Positions 27,801 through 36,943 of a DNA stretch of 64,000 nucleotides are shown in pieces. Within the stretch, counting starts at the first letter, position 1, and each line of letters opens with the position of its first letter. Source of the DNA: Vanilla planifolia (lineage: Eukaryota > Streptophyta > Magnoliopsida > Asparagales > Orchidaceae); the NCBI GenBank assembly GCA_023846275.1, contig CM043869.1, positions 38,652,737 to 38,716,736 on the forward strand, in the 5' to 3' direction. The position numbers were made by a program, and so were the translations under genes. The notes under the pieces are model-generated. The model saw only the letters and a program-made list of their open reading frames with translations. It was not told the origin of the DNA and did not search any database.

Positions 27801-30800
27801 TTGACACCATGAGCAAGCTTGGAAAATTGGTCAAAGGGTCGCTCAACTTTTGAAACATAATTACCTGTCCCTTGCAAATTCCTCTAGACATCATGTGTCT
27901 CTTTATGAAGTATAGTATTAGAACATAGCTTTATGTCATTTTTCTCTTCACTTGACCCCAAAAGCTAGGAAATGTAGGCATGGCAAGTAGCCAATACTAG
28001 GATGCTTTGAATGCCTTCCTTTGCAAGATGAACAAAGGCCTTATCCTTAGCAATGTTTAGGACCTTGAAGGTCTTATCATTATCCTCAATGCAGCAACTT
28101 CATCCTCAAACATGCATCTGCAATGTCCAAGCTGCCCAATGCCTAACCATCGACAAAATGAATAGGACCGACAACAAAATCTACAAGGCCTGCTTAGTTG
28201 CAAATCGTTTGATATGTGCTTTGTTTCCTTGGATTTACCCCCTCAAAATCAGAGATGAATTAGCCACCAAACCCTTACAACCTCCACCCTCTCACCTACT
28301 AGGAGGATGCAACAAGGCCTTCTTTCCACTCGGTTCTTCGCCATCGCAAGCAACCTTAACAAAGCCTTGAGTCTCTCATTTTGGTAGAAAGGGGTTTTTT
28401 ATGTTGGACTTAATGGTGTTAATAGTAGAAGAATATAGTTGCATCTATTCTTAAACCAAAGGCCTCTACTTGAGTATTTCATGCATAGAGTTAATTTGAG
28501 GGACTTAGATGTTATTTGTCCTACCAAAAAAAAGTTTCATTTGACATATTTTGTTCGCATGATATTAATTATCTATTTATTTTCATAAGGAAGGAGTAGA
28601 TGCTGAAATGGTTCTTTTGTCTTTTAAGAAGTTGGCGATTAGGGTCCTTCAATGTTCCTTTCTCTCTGGAATAAGGTAAGATGGTTATCTATATTGTTTG
28701 TCACATTCTCTTTTTTCTTCTTGAAATTTATTGTGTGATGTGCAAATGGATGGGTTGAAAAGTTGCTCCATATATCATGAAAGTATGTATACATGTTATT
28801 GGTATTTTTTTAAAATATTTATATCATTATACGTCCCTCTTACCAGTTCCATAACTAAGTCTTTTGTCTTTCTTATATATCCAATTAGGTATGTAGTTTA
28901 ATTAAAGTTGGAAATGGATCCTTTTCATCTCAAAATCAGTGCTTATTACAAATTTTATAAATGCCTTTGTCATTATTTGCTTATCTTCTTTTTCCTTTGA
29001 AATGGTGGATGAGGTATTGCTGATGTGCAGGAGTGGTATGTAGTATCATCAATTTACAAACATTGGCATTTTCAATTTATCATTGGAACAAAGTTTTTAT
29101 CGTTTTGTGTTTCCATTAGATCGCAGTTTGTTGTGATAAAAATAATGAAGTTCAATCAGATAATGTTTAGAGTTTATTCCATAGGTGTAGGTGTTGTGTA
29201 CGAATATGAGAATGTTGACTTTGACATATTTTTGTGTTTCAGTTTTGAGTATCATTCTTGATCTTTATTAGGGATTGAATTCAAATTGTGAAATCTAGAA
29301 TTTTTTTTTATGGTGTATTCAATAAAGTGACATGAACATGCTTGATATGTTTGACTCATCATGTGATGATTTTCATTGTTTTTATGTGGAGATGAATGTA
29401 ATTTTAAGGATGGAGAAGGGTAGAAGGCTTGCTAAGTGATTGTGATTTAGATGACTTAGTTTGTGCAAAATACTCAGATATGAATTTTTGAAGAATTTAA
29501 TGGTGTTGAGGATATTTCATTTGCACAGATAATAACACAATAGACTTACTCAGATTCAAAATAAAATGTTGACATAAAGGATGTGAAAGTGAATTCTGAA
29601 GGAAACTTTTATTATTATTCCCAATGTTGTCTCATAGAGCTCCAATTGATGATTGTCCTCATGATGAAGGTGCTAAAATCGCTAATTACTTGCTATGGAA
29701 CCTTGTGATTTGATGATAATAATCGAAGGTCTGTCAGTTTTTATGTAAGGGAAAATGCAAATATAGAATTCGGTAATGTTAAGCTGAAGAGTGACATGCA
29801 TTCAAATGTAAAGATGATCTATGGAAAGCAGTAAGTTCTCACTTGTCCAGAATGTTAGCTTAACTATTAACAAAGGCAAAAAGTGGCAACTGTAGGTAAC
29901 CATGAAGAGTCCAAGCTTGGATTGTGATTGGAATATTCATCCTAGTGTACTCTCAGATTGACTTAAACTTTGTTTTGTGATACATAAATTTTAAACCACA
30001 GTTGCATAAAGTTAGTAAAAGCAACATGGTTGTTCAGAAGATTGTTGTCACTGACCCTGAACCATCAACGGTGGATCAGATATATGGTGGTTAAGCTGTA
30101 AGTTACAATCTATTACTCCATTGTATGGATCTTCTGATGATATAAACCAGATACAATTGTAGATGTGGCTTGGACTAGCAAACAATGTAAAATTTTTCCG
30201 AAGAATCTTTATCTGTTGTAACTGTCGTTGCATTGAAGGATGGATTCTGAAATGTTTACAGACCATTGGGTTGGATGGATATCTTGTGAAAGGGGCATTG
30301 AAACGTGTACATCTGGTGACAATTTCTGTGTATGACAACTGTGGGAGTTATCTACTTTTGTGTGCCATAGTGGAAACAAAAAATATGAATAGCTGGCATT
30401 TACTAAGACAAACATTGAACTTTGTAGATAAACAATCCACGTACTATTCTGGTTTCTGTGTCATCGGGACTGGTTTACCTTGTTCTTATGCATTTTGATG
30501 CATATACCATATACGTCAGACTGTATTATTCTACGTTCTTTCAAATATAGATTTTCAGAAAAGCTTGGTTGCTTTGAATCCAATTATTAATCCAGTCAAG
30601 TTGGTGAATACAAATGTACAGGTGTTTCCTCCACAAAGATTAATTGGAGAGTGATGAAGCTTTAAATGGAGAATCTTCTTGAAAGAGACAACATGCGATT
30701 TTTGCAAAAACTTTGGTCATAACCGGCATACTGGCCAAGTGAAAGAAAAGCAAGTTTCATTTGGGAAAAGGATCCAAAAGCTTCCAATTAAGTTTAAGGA

Positions 30801-33800
30801 TGATTATAACTGAAAAAACGGGGAGGCTTCTGATGCTGTTCAAGAATTAAGGCGAAGCAACAAGCAAGGCTTAGTGTGATTAGTTCAATTCAAAGTAAAA
30901 AATCATTACTCTTGGACGACCTTCTACAGTGACTGCTTGAAGAGCTTCTTTTGTGATAGAAAGTTATATAGCATATTTTGAGTGTCTAAGTGATTAGATT
31001 GCTGCATTGTTATTGTGGAATCAATGATAGCATGTGCACCAGTTTTGAACTTTAAAACTGCAATAGATTATTATGCAATTGTAATTGCTGCATTGTTGAA
31101 CAAATGTTTGTAGCAATCTGTTAATAGAATGGTATGCAACGCTGCCAGATTGATAATATAGATGAAAGCTTAGGTCATTTGGTATGTTATTGTTGCATTG
31201 TTCTTTAAATTTTGTCTATTGCACATGTCATTTGTTTTCCTTCTCATTTGTTTTCAGTTTTTCTTTAGTTTAATTTAATTTAAATACATATGAAGCCTTT
31301 GGTCCCCAACAGCAACAGGTTTAAACCCAGTGGTCAAATGCTTCATTTACAAGTCATGGCTATGAAAGCTGAACAAAAAATTGAAGCATACCTAGAATGT
31401 AGTTTTCAAAGTGATAGTTTACATTATAACATCAAGGGATTACGAGGTTTAGCTTCACATACTTGAACAACCCTACTATCACTATTAGAAAACTGCTTAT
31501 TAGCTTTTGAATTTTAAAGATTGTTAATTATCGACCATTGATTTCTGTCAGGTCACTAATCGAATATATGCATGTCGACACAATTTTTGTGATCTTTCTA
31601 TTAATCAACACTAATTCGATCAGTGACTCATCATGGACCCTTATTTTATGCATGACCTAAGCCCTTTGTCAACCTTATTATCTCACTTCTCTTATTGATG
31701 GCACCCTTTTCGGTTGCTGAGAAATCATCACGCTATTGCTTCACTTTTGTCAGAAGTTCACCAAGATCAAGTATGACACTTCTTAGTCCTGCCCTCACTC
31801 TCTTCTCTCCCTCTCACATCCACTACCTTTTTTTTTTTTTTTTTTTTTTTTTTTTGAAAGGATATATCATTATATCAAAAGGTGGCCAAGCCACACAGGT
31901 TTTACAGTGAGATCCTCAAGGGGCATCAAACAAAAAATCAGACAGCATAAGTTTGAGGAGAGGCTGGGGAAGAGATCCCCCAGGAGCCCAAACAAACTCA
32001 TTAAGACAAGCCTCACGGGCAACAGTCAGCCGGCGCATTCCCCTCCCTGTGGATATGAGAGAACCGGAGAGCCTCCATCTCCCTAACAAACTGCAGAGTA
32101 ACAGCCAACACCCCCTCCTTATTGGGGTCGGTAACCATCTCCCGAGCCACCTGAAGTGCATTCATCGAATCAGACTGAATCTCCACGGCATGATACTGGG
32201 AAAGGGATCCCCTAAGAAGGTCGAAAGCCAAGAGAATAGCCTGGACCTCCATCATGTCAACAGCCACTGAGAACAACCTCTTACCCGCCACCATGAGGGG
32301 TCTACCCAAGCAATCTCTTACAACAACACCAAGACTGGTAATGGAGTCACCAACTGCGGCATCACAATTGATTTTAATCCATCCTGTTGGGGGGGGGAAG
32401 CCAGCCATGCGTAACGAACAAATCCAAGGACCTGCCAGGATTCCCGCTGGACAGAGATGAATAGACGAGATGCCTCCTGAGAGCCGTGTTAACCTCGAAC
32501 CTGATCGTCCGTGACAACGAGCTGGGAGTGGGCACTTGGCAGTTGTGTTTGAAAGCATTTCTCCTCAGTCATATATAGTACATAGTCGTGGCAAGCATTG
32601 CGACGTGATGCATCCCGACGCCGCGCCGCACAGCCGGAGACCCCATGAGCCGGAAAAGCCTCTCCAAAGGACAGAACCCGGACGCCGCACCCGTGGGCCA
32701 ACCCAGCTCCAGCAGCACGTGCTGTGCATGGCTGGTCGCCCACATGTCACGGGCACGCGGGCAGTCCCACAGCGCGTGCTGTAGGGAAAAGCCTCTCACA
32801 TCCACTACCTGCTAAAGTTGCCCTTGACTGAGGGCCATAAGTTGAGCAAGATCTTGCACGTACAAGGGTAAGGTTGTGTAGCCTTGCTTGTTGGCCATGC
32901 AGCATGCAGCCTTGAGGACAAGCATCATTAAAGCATGTTAGCATGACAACGATTGTTGTTTCATGGATTAAAGTCATATTTTTTTTATATTGTAATTTTT
33001 TTCATGATTGAAGTTATCTTTCTTTCAAAAAATTATCTATTTTTTCTTGTAGGTACACTTTTAATGGTTTAGTTGTCATTTTTATATGCTTATAGTACCG
33101 ATAAATTTTTAGTTTTTTTTGCAATATGATAATTTATCATGTAAATGTAATAATTTGTTGAACATCAATAATATTACTCAAATCCAATAATTTGTTGAAA
33201 ATGTGTTGGTGTTATGTGATCCTATAGAAAACCCATTTGAAAATTATTATTAAGATGACGTTTGTGTTTTAAATGAACAACTATAATTACTTTTGCAATA
33301 AACAACATACATAACAAGTATTTATGTCATTTACACAGTTGCATCCTGAATGGGATAGACTTTCACCTCTTGAAGAGCAATTCCCATGTTAATATTGAAT
33401 TGCATCAGTAGATGCACCAAACAAATACTGCTAATGTTCGATTGAGTCAAGCTTGGATTGAAAAAGTAGAAGTATTCTTAGATTATATAGTCAACTGCTC
33501 ATACATTTAAGGCTAAACAAAATTAAGTGTGCTTACATCAAGTGTTAGAACATCTCATTTCATACAAGTGATTAGGGGAAATTATATTTATGGAGACAAG
33601 CTTTTATGTCAAACTTTTCAGTAAAGGATAGCTTATGGTGAGAGATCCACACCAATGATTTGACATTTTATTTAGGCTACACTCATTGCAAATGTAGAGC
33701 ACGCACATATCGAGTGTACATTGTGCTTCTAGAGCTATAACATAATGATTGAGGATCTCATGAAAGCTTTGTTTCTCAACTTGGTGATGAGGACCACTTT

Positions 33801-36402
33801 AATCATGCTTATAAATAAAATTGCAGTGCACAAAATACAATTTTAATCAACTAATAAGTAACGCATATGCAATATCTCAGGTACATGACCATGTATGAAT
33901 GTATCTTCGACCTTGAGGGTGACACTCCCCTACCCTAGAGAACGCATAGTTTGTGAGTAATTATGGGAATGCTTGCTCAAATGAACTGTTCTTGTGGGGG
34001 CATGAAATGGTGGCCATCAGCAGTGCGAGTTCATGCATGCATGCAGTGACCAGATGCTTGAATGTCCGACGAGCAAGGCTGTGTAGCCCTCAGCGTGAGC
34101 ATGAAAGGGTTCCTCAATTGACTGAGGACAATCATAGCAGGTTGTGTGAAGATAGAGAGAAAAGGAAGAGGATGATATTGGAGAGCAATGTACGTTCTCA
34201 ATGAGCTTCCAATGATCCTTTGGCAAAGATGAGGCTGCAGTGTAGCTATTTCTTAACGATTGAATGGAGAAAAGGGTGGATTCGATTAGGGATTCTAACG
34301 AGTCAAATAGGTGAATGCCCAAGTCATACCCTAACACAAGGGTCGAATTAATATTGGTTAGTCCAAAGACTATATTCAGCCAGTTAACAACATAAATCAT
34401 CGATCAATAGTTGTTGTTCATTAAAATTCAGTTGCTGATCATTTGTTTTCCTATAATTCAACTAGGGTTGTTAATGAAATTAAAACCTTCACTGTGCACT
34501 GCTAATAGTAGATGCAAATTCTGTTCTTAAAGTGGAGATGTGTCCTCTTATTTGAGAAATGTTACCACTTGAATCATTGTGTACCGTGGGAACTACATCA
34601 TTAAAGCATTTTGTTCTATCTCATCTGTGGAACAAAGGAAAACGAAGAGCCAGTAATCGTTTCAAAAGCAGGGCCATGCAGCATCAAAACAGAAATATAT
34701 GGAGGGAATTTGAACCTGCATCATGGATGCAATGGAAACACAGGAGATGTCAAAGCCAAAGTCTGTGACCTTTCCACACGTTACCCTTGCCTCCACTTTG
34801 AAGTGAAGGACAGTTTATGCATTAGGAATTTTATTATAACCCCATTAAGATCGTCAGTTTCTGTTAGAACAGGAACCCATTTGCATGTTTAATTGAAGTA
34901 CGAGACGTAGCTGATTATTTCATACTTCTGAGAGACTCCCTTGTGGCTTTAATAAAAAAAGGTTAAATCTGCAGTTGGTCCTAGAAATTTACATTGTAAT
35001 TTATTCAAATGTACTCAAGAACTGCTATATTTATGCAAACCTGTTCCAATTTTTATTATAGTAGGGAAAAAAAAATATTCTTGATGGCTACCTAGAGTTT
35101 ACTTCTATTGCTGATTAAGGCAATTGTATAAAAATCTACAAGTAGTTCAAGACGTAGTTTTTTCATCTGGAAGTTAACTTCTAAAGATGCAGTTTTTCCC
35201 TTGTGTTCTGCTGTAGTGGCTTTAAACATAAGTTTATAAAGAAAAAAGATTGGTCAGTGCAAGGTATATGGTGTTACTGAAATTTTCTGGTCTATCATCA
35301 TGTGCTGTTCCTACTGCCTTTTTTCTGCTTACCTTGTTAATACTGGTTTACTGTGTAACTTCTAAAGATGACTGCTCCTTTCTGCCATTTTTTTGATTTA
35401 CTTGAACGACATTGTGTTCTCATTGCTACCTACTTAAAACGTTTCGTTCTAACGGGTTACATCAGCACTAGATGTGAAGGAGAATTCCCTAAGTATATCT
35501 CGATAAAGCACCTCAAATCAACAATATCTATTGTAATTCCCATGTTTAACTGCAGAAAATAGAATGAGGTTTGTTCATCTTTCAAATAAATCATTGCGTC
35601 AGGATATTGATGATTACCTTTAAATCTTTACAGTAAGTACTATTCTGAAAAGCAATTAGAAGATGATGGGCATGTGTTTATGAGTGGGATTAATTCATGA
35701 TGGCAAATTTTTTTCAGGTTTCTCTTGCTAATTTTTCTGTATCTATGCTACAGGTCTCGCAAAATTTTCCCCTTGCTTCATATGCTGCAGCCAAAGCTTG
35801 TTCTGGTAGGTCTTAATCTTACTTTTTTCTTTTCAAGTCTATTCATAGTAGAGCACTGCTTGGTGAGTCGTGCTTTTATGCTGTTGCAGTTACCTGACGA
35901 TTTGAGGCCCCTCTGTACTTCTGGCTGGAACACATTCTCATTGCTTTTCTACTCCGTGAACTCAACAGTTCGGGTTCCGAATCAGCTGAAAAACTTAGAA
36001 GGCCATTTGATGACAGACTTAGCATTTCAACTGCAGCCCAAAAGACTGGCTTCAAAAGAAATGGCCATTGCCAGATTCTGTGGGAAGCTAATCCTTAGAA
36101 AAGGAAATTATCTGCTGGTCCCTCCAACGAAACCTCTGAATCTCTCCAGGACTCGCCTGCTTCTCTGGGGATATGTCGACGCCATTCGTCTCTTGGTGGC
36201 CCTGAAGGACAAGGGGCTGAGTTGTTCAATCGAGAGAGATGAGAGTGCTGTCTCACAAGGTGGACCGGAATGCGTTCGCATCAAAGTGGAGGAAAATGCT
36301 GTGATTGAAACAAGTACCAACAGAACCTTGATATGCACAGAGGATACAGCCATTGCTGCTTTGATTCAAGAAGCTCTCTGCTGTGCCTGTGATGGAATTT
36401 GA
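12858..36402 (+). CDS. INTS9: INTS9 homologue, Integrator complex subunit 9 (11 coding exons, 674 aa)
   Basis: INTS9 pairs with the endonuclease INTS11 in the nuclear Integrator complex, which processes snRNA 3' ends and attenuates transcription. It has a metallo-beta-lactamase plus beta-CASP fold but is catalytically inactive. Coding exons: 12858-12866, 12947-13243, 13318-13535, 13770-14105, 14196-14406, 19655-19747, 19846-19937, 21963-22080, 28590-28675, 35754-35805, 35890-36402. The total is 2025 nt and every junction agrees in phase. All introns are GT-AG. The N-terminus MKL|TCLSKGSG and PPCHVLELCGFRLLLECPID match the plant INTS9 pattern as I remember it. The segment VISTPDGMLGLPFLT (about residues 80-94) sits where active family members have HxHxDH, and those metal ligands are absent, as expected for INTS9. 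The beta-CASP part includes VPIFMISTTAEQTLAFTNAI and CGEPLFVHVELIKEKK. The last exon carries the C-terminal domain thought to bind INTS11. Four introns exceed 1.5 kb and are full of transposons. Expression cannot be judged from the sequence. Confidence 0.93.
14385..15755 (+). repeat. Tandem triplication spanning the end of INTS9 exon 5 and the start of its intron
   Basis: Three diverged copies begin at CATAGCA(C/A)TTGTCATT: 14410, 14845 and 15311. Spacings are 435 and 466 bp. Each copy contains TTATATTTATTATG-like text, AGGTAGTCAGCAT/ATCACC, GGCTCCATAT, ATCACACAAAAAAA and TGGAGTTATGGAATATTATT in order. The third copy is preceded by CTTACTAGTTTCCTCTAGTC (15284-15303) and TTGAG, a degenerate copy of the last bases of the coding exon (14382-14406). 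The duplicated unit therefore included the exon edge and its splice donor. Confidence 0.9.
14407..19654 (+). other. INTS9 5.2-kb intron
   Basis: After the triplication (to about 15755) the intron is AT-rich. A possible decayed retroelement lies at 16860-17060 on the minus strand. The section 17060-18770 has gag-like fragments without a continuous frame. From 18780 to 19654 nothing is recognisable before the CAG acceptor. Confidence 0.55.
16860..17060 (-). pseudogene. Possible decayed retroelement gag with zinc-knuckle remnant
   Basis: Read on the minus strand, about 17030-16900 gives RCFKCQEL and, in a shifted frame, KCNFCIKEMDEEEAAG. This resembles a frameshifted CCHC zinc knuckle of a retrotransposon gag protein. 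No polymerase, integrase or LTR is recognisable nearby. The resemblance is short, so other explanations remain open. Confidence 0.25.
19938..21962 (+). other. INTS9 2.0-kb intron without recognisable elements
   Basis: This phase-2 intron has donor GTAAGT and acceptor TTGTTGCAG. It is AT-rich throughout. I see no domain, transposon terminus or tandem repeat. Confidence 0.7.
26105..26141. repeat. Short tandem repeat, 17-bp unit
   Basis: The word GCATCACTTAAATT occurs twice in immediate succession (from 26112 and 26129) and is followed by an A-rich tract to 26165. It has no apparent function. Confidence 0.7.
26548..26955. repeat. Tandem duplication of about 208 bp inside the LINE
   Basis: GATGCACATTGTAGTTGT occurs at 26558 and again at 26766. 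The shared text continues through ATTCATTAT(A/G)TTG, GGTAGAATCAA, CATGGAT and GTGTTTAGAGAGATTGA. The copies have diverged moderately. Confidence 0.85.
30140..30880 (+). pseudogene. Decayed MuDR-like (MULE) transposase
   Basis: The open frame at 30163-30498 reads KFFRRIFICC, GWILKCLQTIGLDGYLVKGA, then LLLCAIVETKNMNSWH and GFCVIGTGL. This follows the MULE transposase core, whose usual form is FKRxYxC, GCRPxIGLDGCxLKG, AxAVVExExxxSWxWF and ISDRQKGL. About 190 bp further on, 30683-30745 reads TTCDFCKNFGHNRHTGQVKEK in pieces, the typical C-terminal zinc knuckle (CxxCxxxGHNxxxC) with its last Cys replaced by Gly. The region between and 5' of these blocks has stops and no continuous frame. Terminal inverted repeats and a 9-bp target duplication were not found. 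It lies in sense orientation inside an INTS9 intron. Confidence 0.7.
31810..31827. repeat. LINE target-site duplication, left copy
   Basis: The 18-bp sequence CCTCTCACATCCACTACC directly precedes the T28 tract (poly(A) of the minus-strand LINE). An identical copy lies at 32792-32809. Confidence 0.97.
31828..32791 (-). mobile_element. Young 5'-truncated L1-type LINE insertion
   Basis: The 964-bp insert begins on the plus strand with T28 (31828-31855), the poly(A) tail of a minus-strand retrotransposon, and is bounded by perfect 18-bp duplications. It is far more GC-rich than its surroundings. On the minus strand, 32790-32580 encodes a zinc-binding RT-associated segment (LQHALWDCPRARDMWA). 32440-32013 encodes an RNase H domain with candidate acidic residues in INCDAAV, VEVQ-like MEVQAI, IQSDSM and REGNAPAD. 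A stop follows TTMYYI, and the C9 run (plus strand 32389-32397) shifts the frame between the two domains. The 5' end is cut within ORF2, as is usual for incomplete reverse transcription. Endonuclease and RT are absent, so it cannot move by itself. Confidence 0.95.
32792..32809. repeat. LINE target-site duplication, right copy
   Basis: It is identical to 31810-31827 (CCTCTCACATCCACTACC) and marks the 5' end of the inserted LINE. The lack of any mismatch over 18 bp argues for a recent insertion. Confidence 0.97.
34611..34892 (+). other. Unassigned exon-like open frame within the INTS9 intron
   Basis: This frame of 93 codons is less AT-rich than its surroundings and contains protein-like segments (GPCSIKTEIYGG, GDVKAKVCDL, RYPCLHFEVKDSL). 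I recognise no family. It has no obvious splice partners that would fit INTS9. It could be a captured fragment, a remnant of a processed gene, or chance. Confidence 0.2.
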
Positions 36403-36943
36403 CTTGGTAAATTGTCTTCCATCTGTTTCATCTGCTAGAAACAGCTTCTTAGTTATAAATTCTGAACTGGCATAGCTCACTCAGTTCTTGTTTGGTTGAT
36501 CTCATTTGCTTCCAGTTTGCTTGTCCTCAGAAATTTTACCAGGTGAGAATAAATTTTCAATGACTCGTGGTTTTCCCTTTATGTTGATAAGTATTTCATT
36601 TGAACTAAAGCCGTAGAAATAAAGTTTCGATGTATGGTATGATGGAAAAAGAAGAAACTAATAACTGACAACCTTCCCATAGGGGACTCAGCGGCTTGTG
36701 CAAAGGAAAACCAATCAATTAATTAAGCACTTCACACAGGAAGAAAAAAAGTGCATCCAATCACATTTGGCTACAACAACTACAGCTTCTTGTAATACAT
36801 CATAGTTTGATAATACGAAGCTTGCAGCTCACCTACTTGAGAAGCATTCTATAAACTTAAAAGTGTGAATCTGTCAGGAAATAGACAACATAATTCATGC
36901 ATTCTCTTTATCTTTTAGGATAAGTGTCAATTGGCTTCCATGC
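36403..36943. other. Convergent intergenic space between INTS9 and LNK
   Basis: The two stop codons are 541 bp apart with the genes facing each other. Both 3' UTRs must lie here, and they may overlap. AATAAA-like words occur on the plus strand (GAATAAAT at 36548, AATAAAG at 36617), but no poly(A) site can be fixed. Confidence 0.75.

Larger units (their letters stand above)
24050..28370 (-). mobile_element. Decayed L1-type (non-LTR) LINE, antisense within the INTS9 intron
   Basis: Read on the minus strand, fragments occur in the order expected for a plant L1-type LINE. At 27175-27100 there is GDLNDYQTKNGVGLDALPK, endonuclease-like. At about 25305-25240 there is NLHYEGRSFNWYNNQKG, the endonuclease motif usually written LxYxGPxFTWxN. 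At about 24960-24880 there are HKIVANTLLSNKKDIL and, later, LLTQEAIH (reverse transcriptase start). GTFGV, LDHDF and TVSFATF follow at about 24765-24640. At 24215-24085 there is NKVILINNILTSLSMYF, then EKLIHSFIWSG (post-RT region). Stops and frameshifts interrupt every part and the FADD catalytic box is not recognisable, so the copy is dead. Neither the ends nor a target duplication could be found. The 5' part, 27300-28370, is assigned only by position. Confidence 0.75.
22081..28589 (+). other. INTS9 6.5-kb intron carrying an antisense LINE
   Basis: The intron runs from donor GTAAAT after ATTCTTGAG to acceptor TTTCATAAG. Its right two thirds (about 24050-28370) are a decayed minus-strand LINE. 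The left part (22081-24050) has only short open frames and T-rich runs (22739-22746, 23919-23926). I could not assign these to an element. Confidence 0.7.
28676..35753 (+). other. INTS9 7.1-kb intron carrying a MULE remnant and a young LINE
   Basis: The intron joins ATA AG| to |G TCT in phase 2. It contains a decayed MuDR-like transposase (about 30140-30880) and a recent LINE insertion (31828-32791). The remainder, 28676-30140 and 32810-35753, is AT-rich. One exon-like open stretch at 34611-34892 is listed separately. Confidence 0.8.

Noticed and set aside
31953..32784. Several GC-rich open frames on the plus strand
   Set aside because: They are antisense shadows of the minus-strand LINE with its RNase H and zinc-binding segments.
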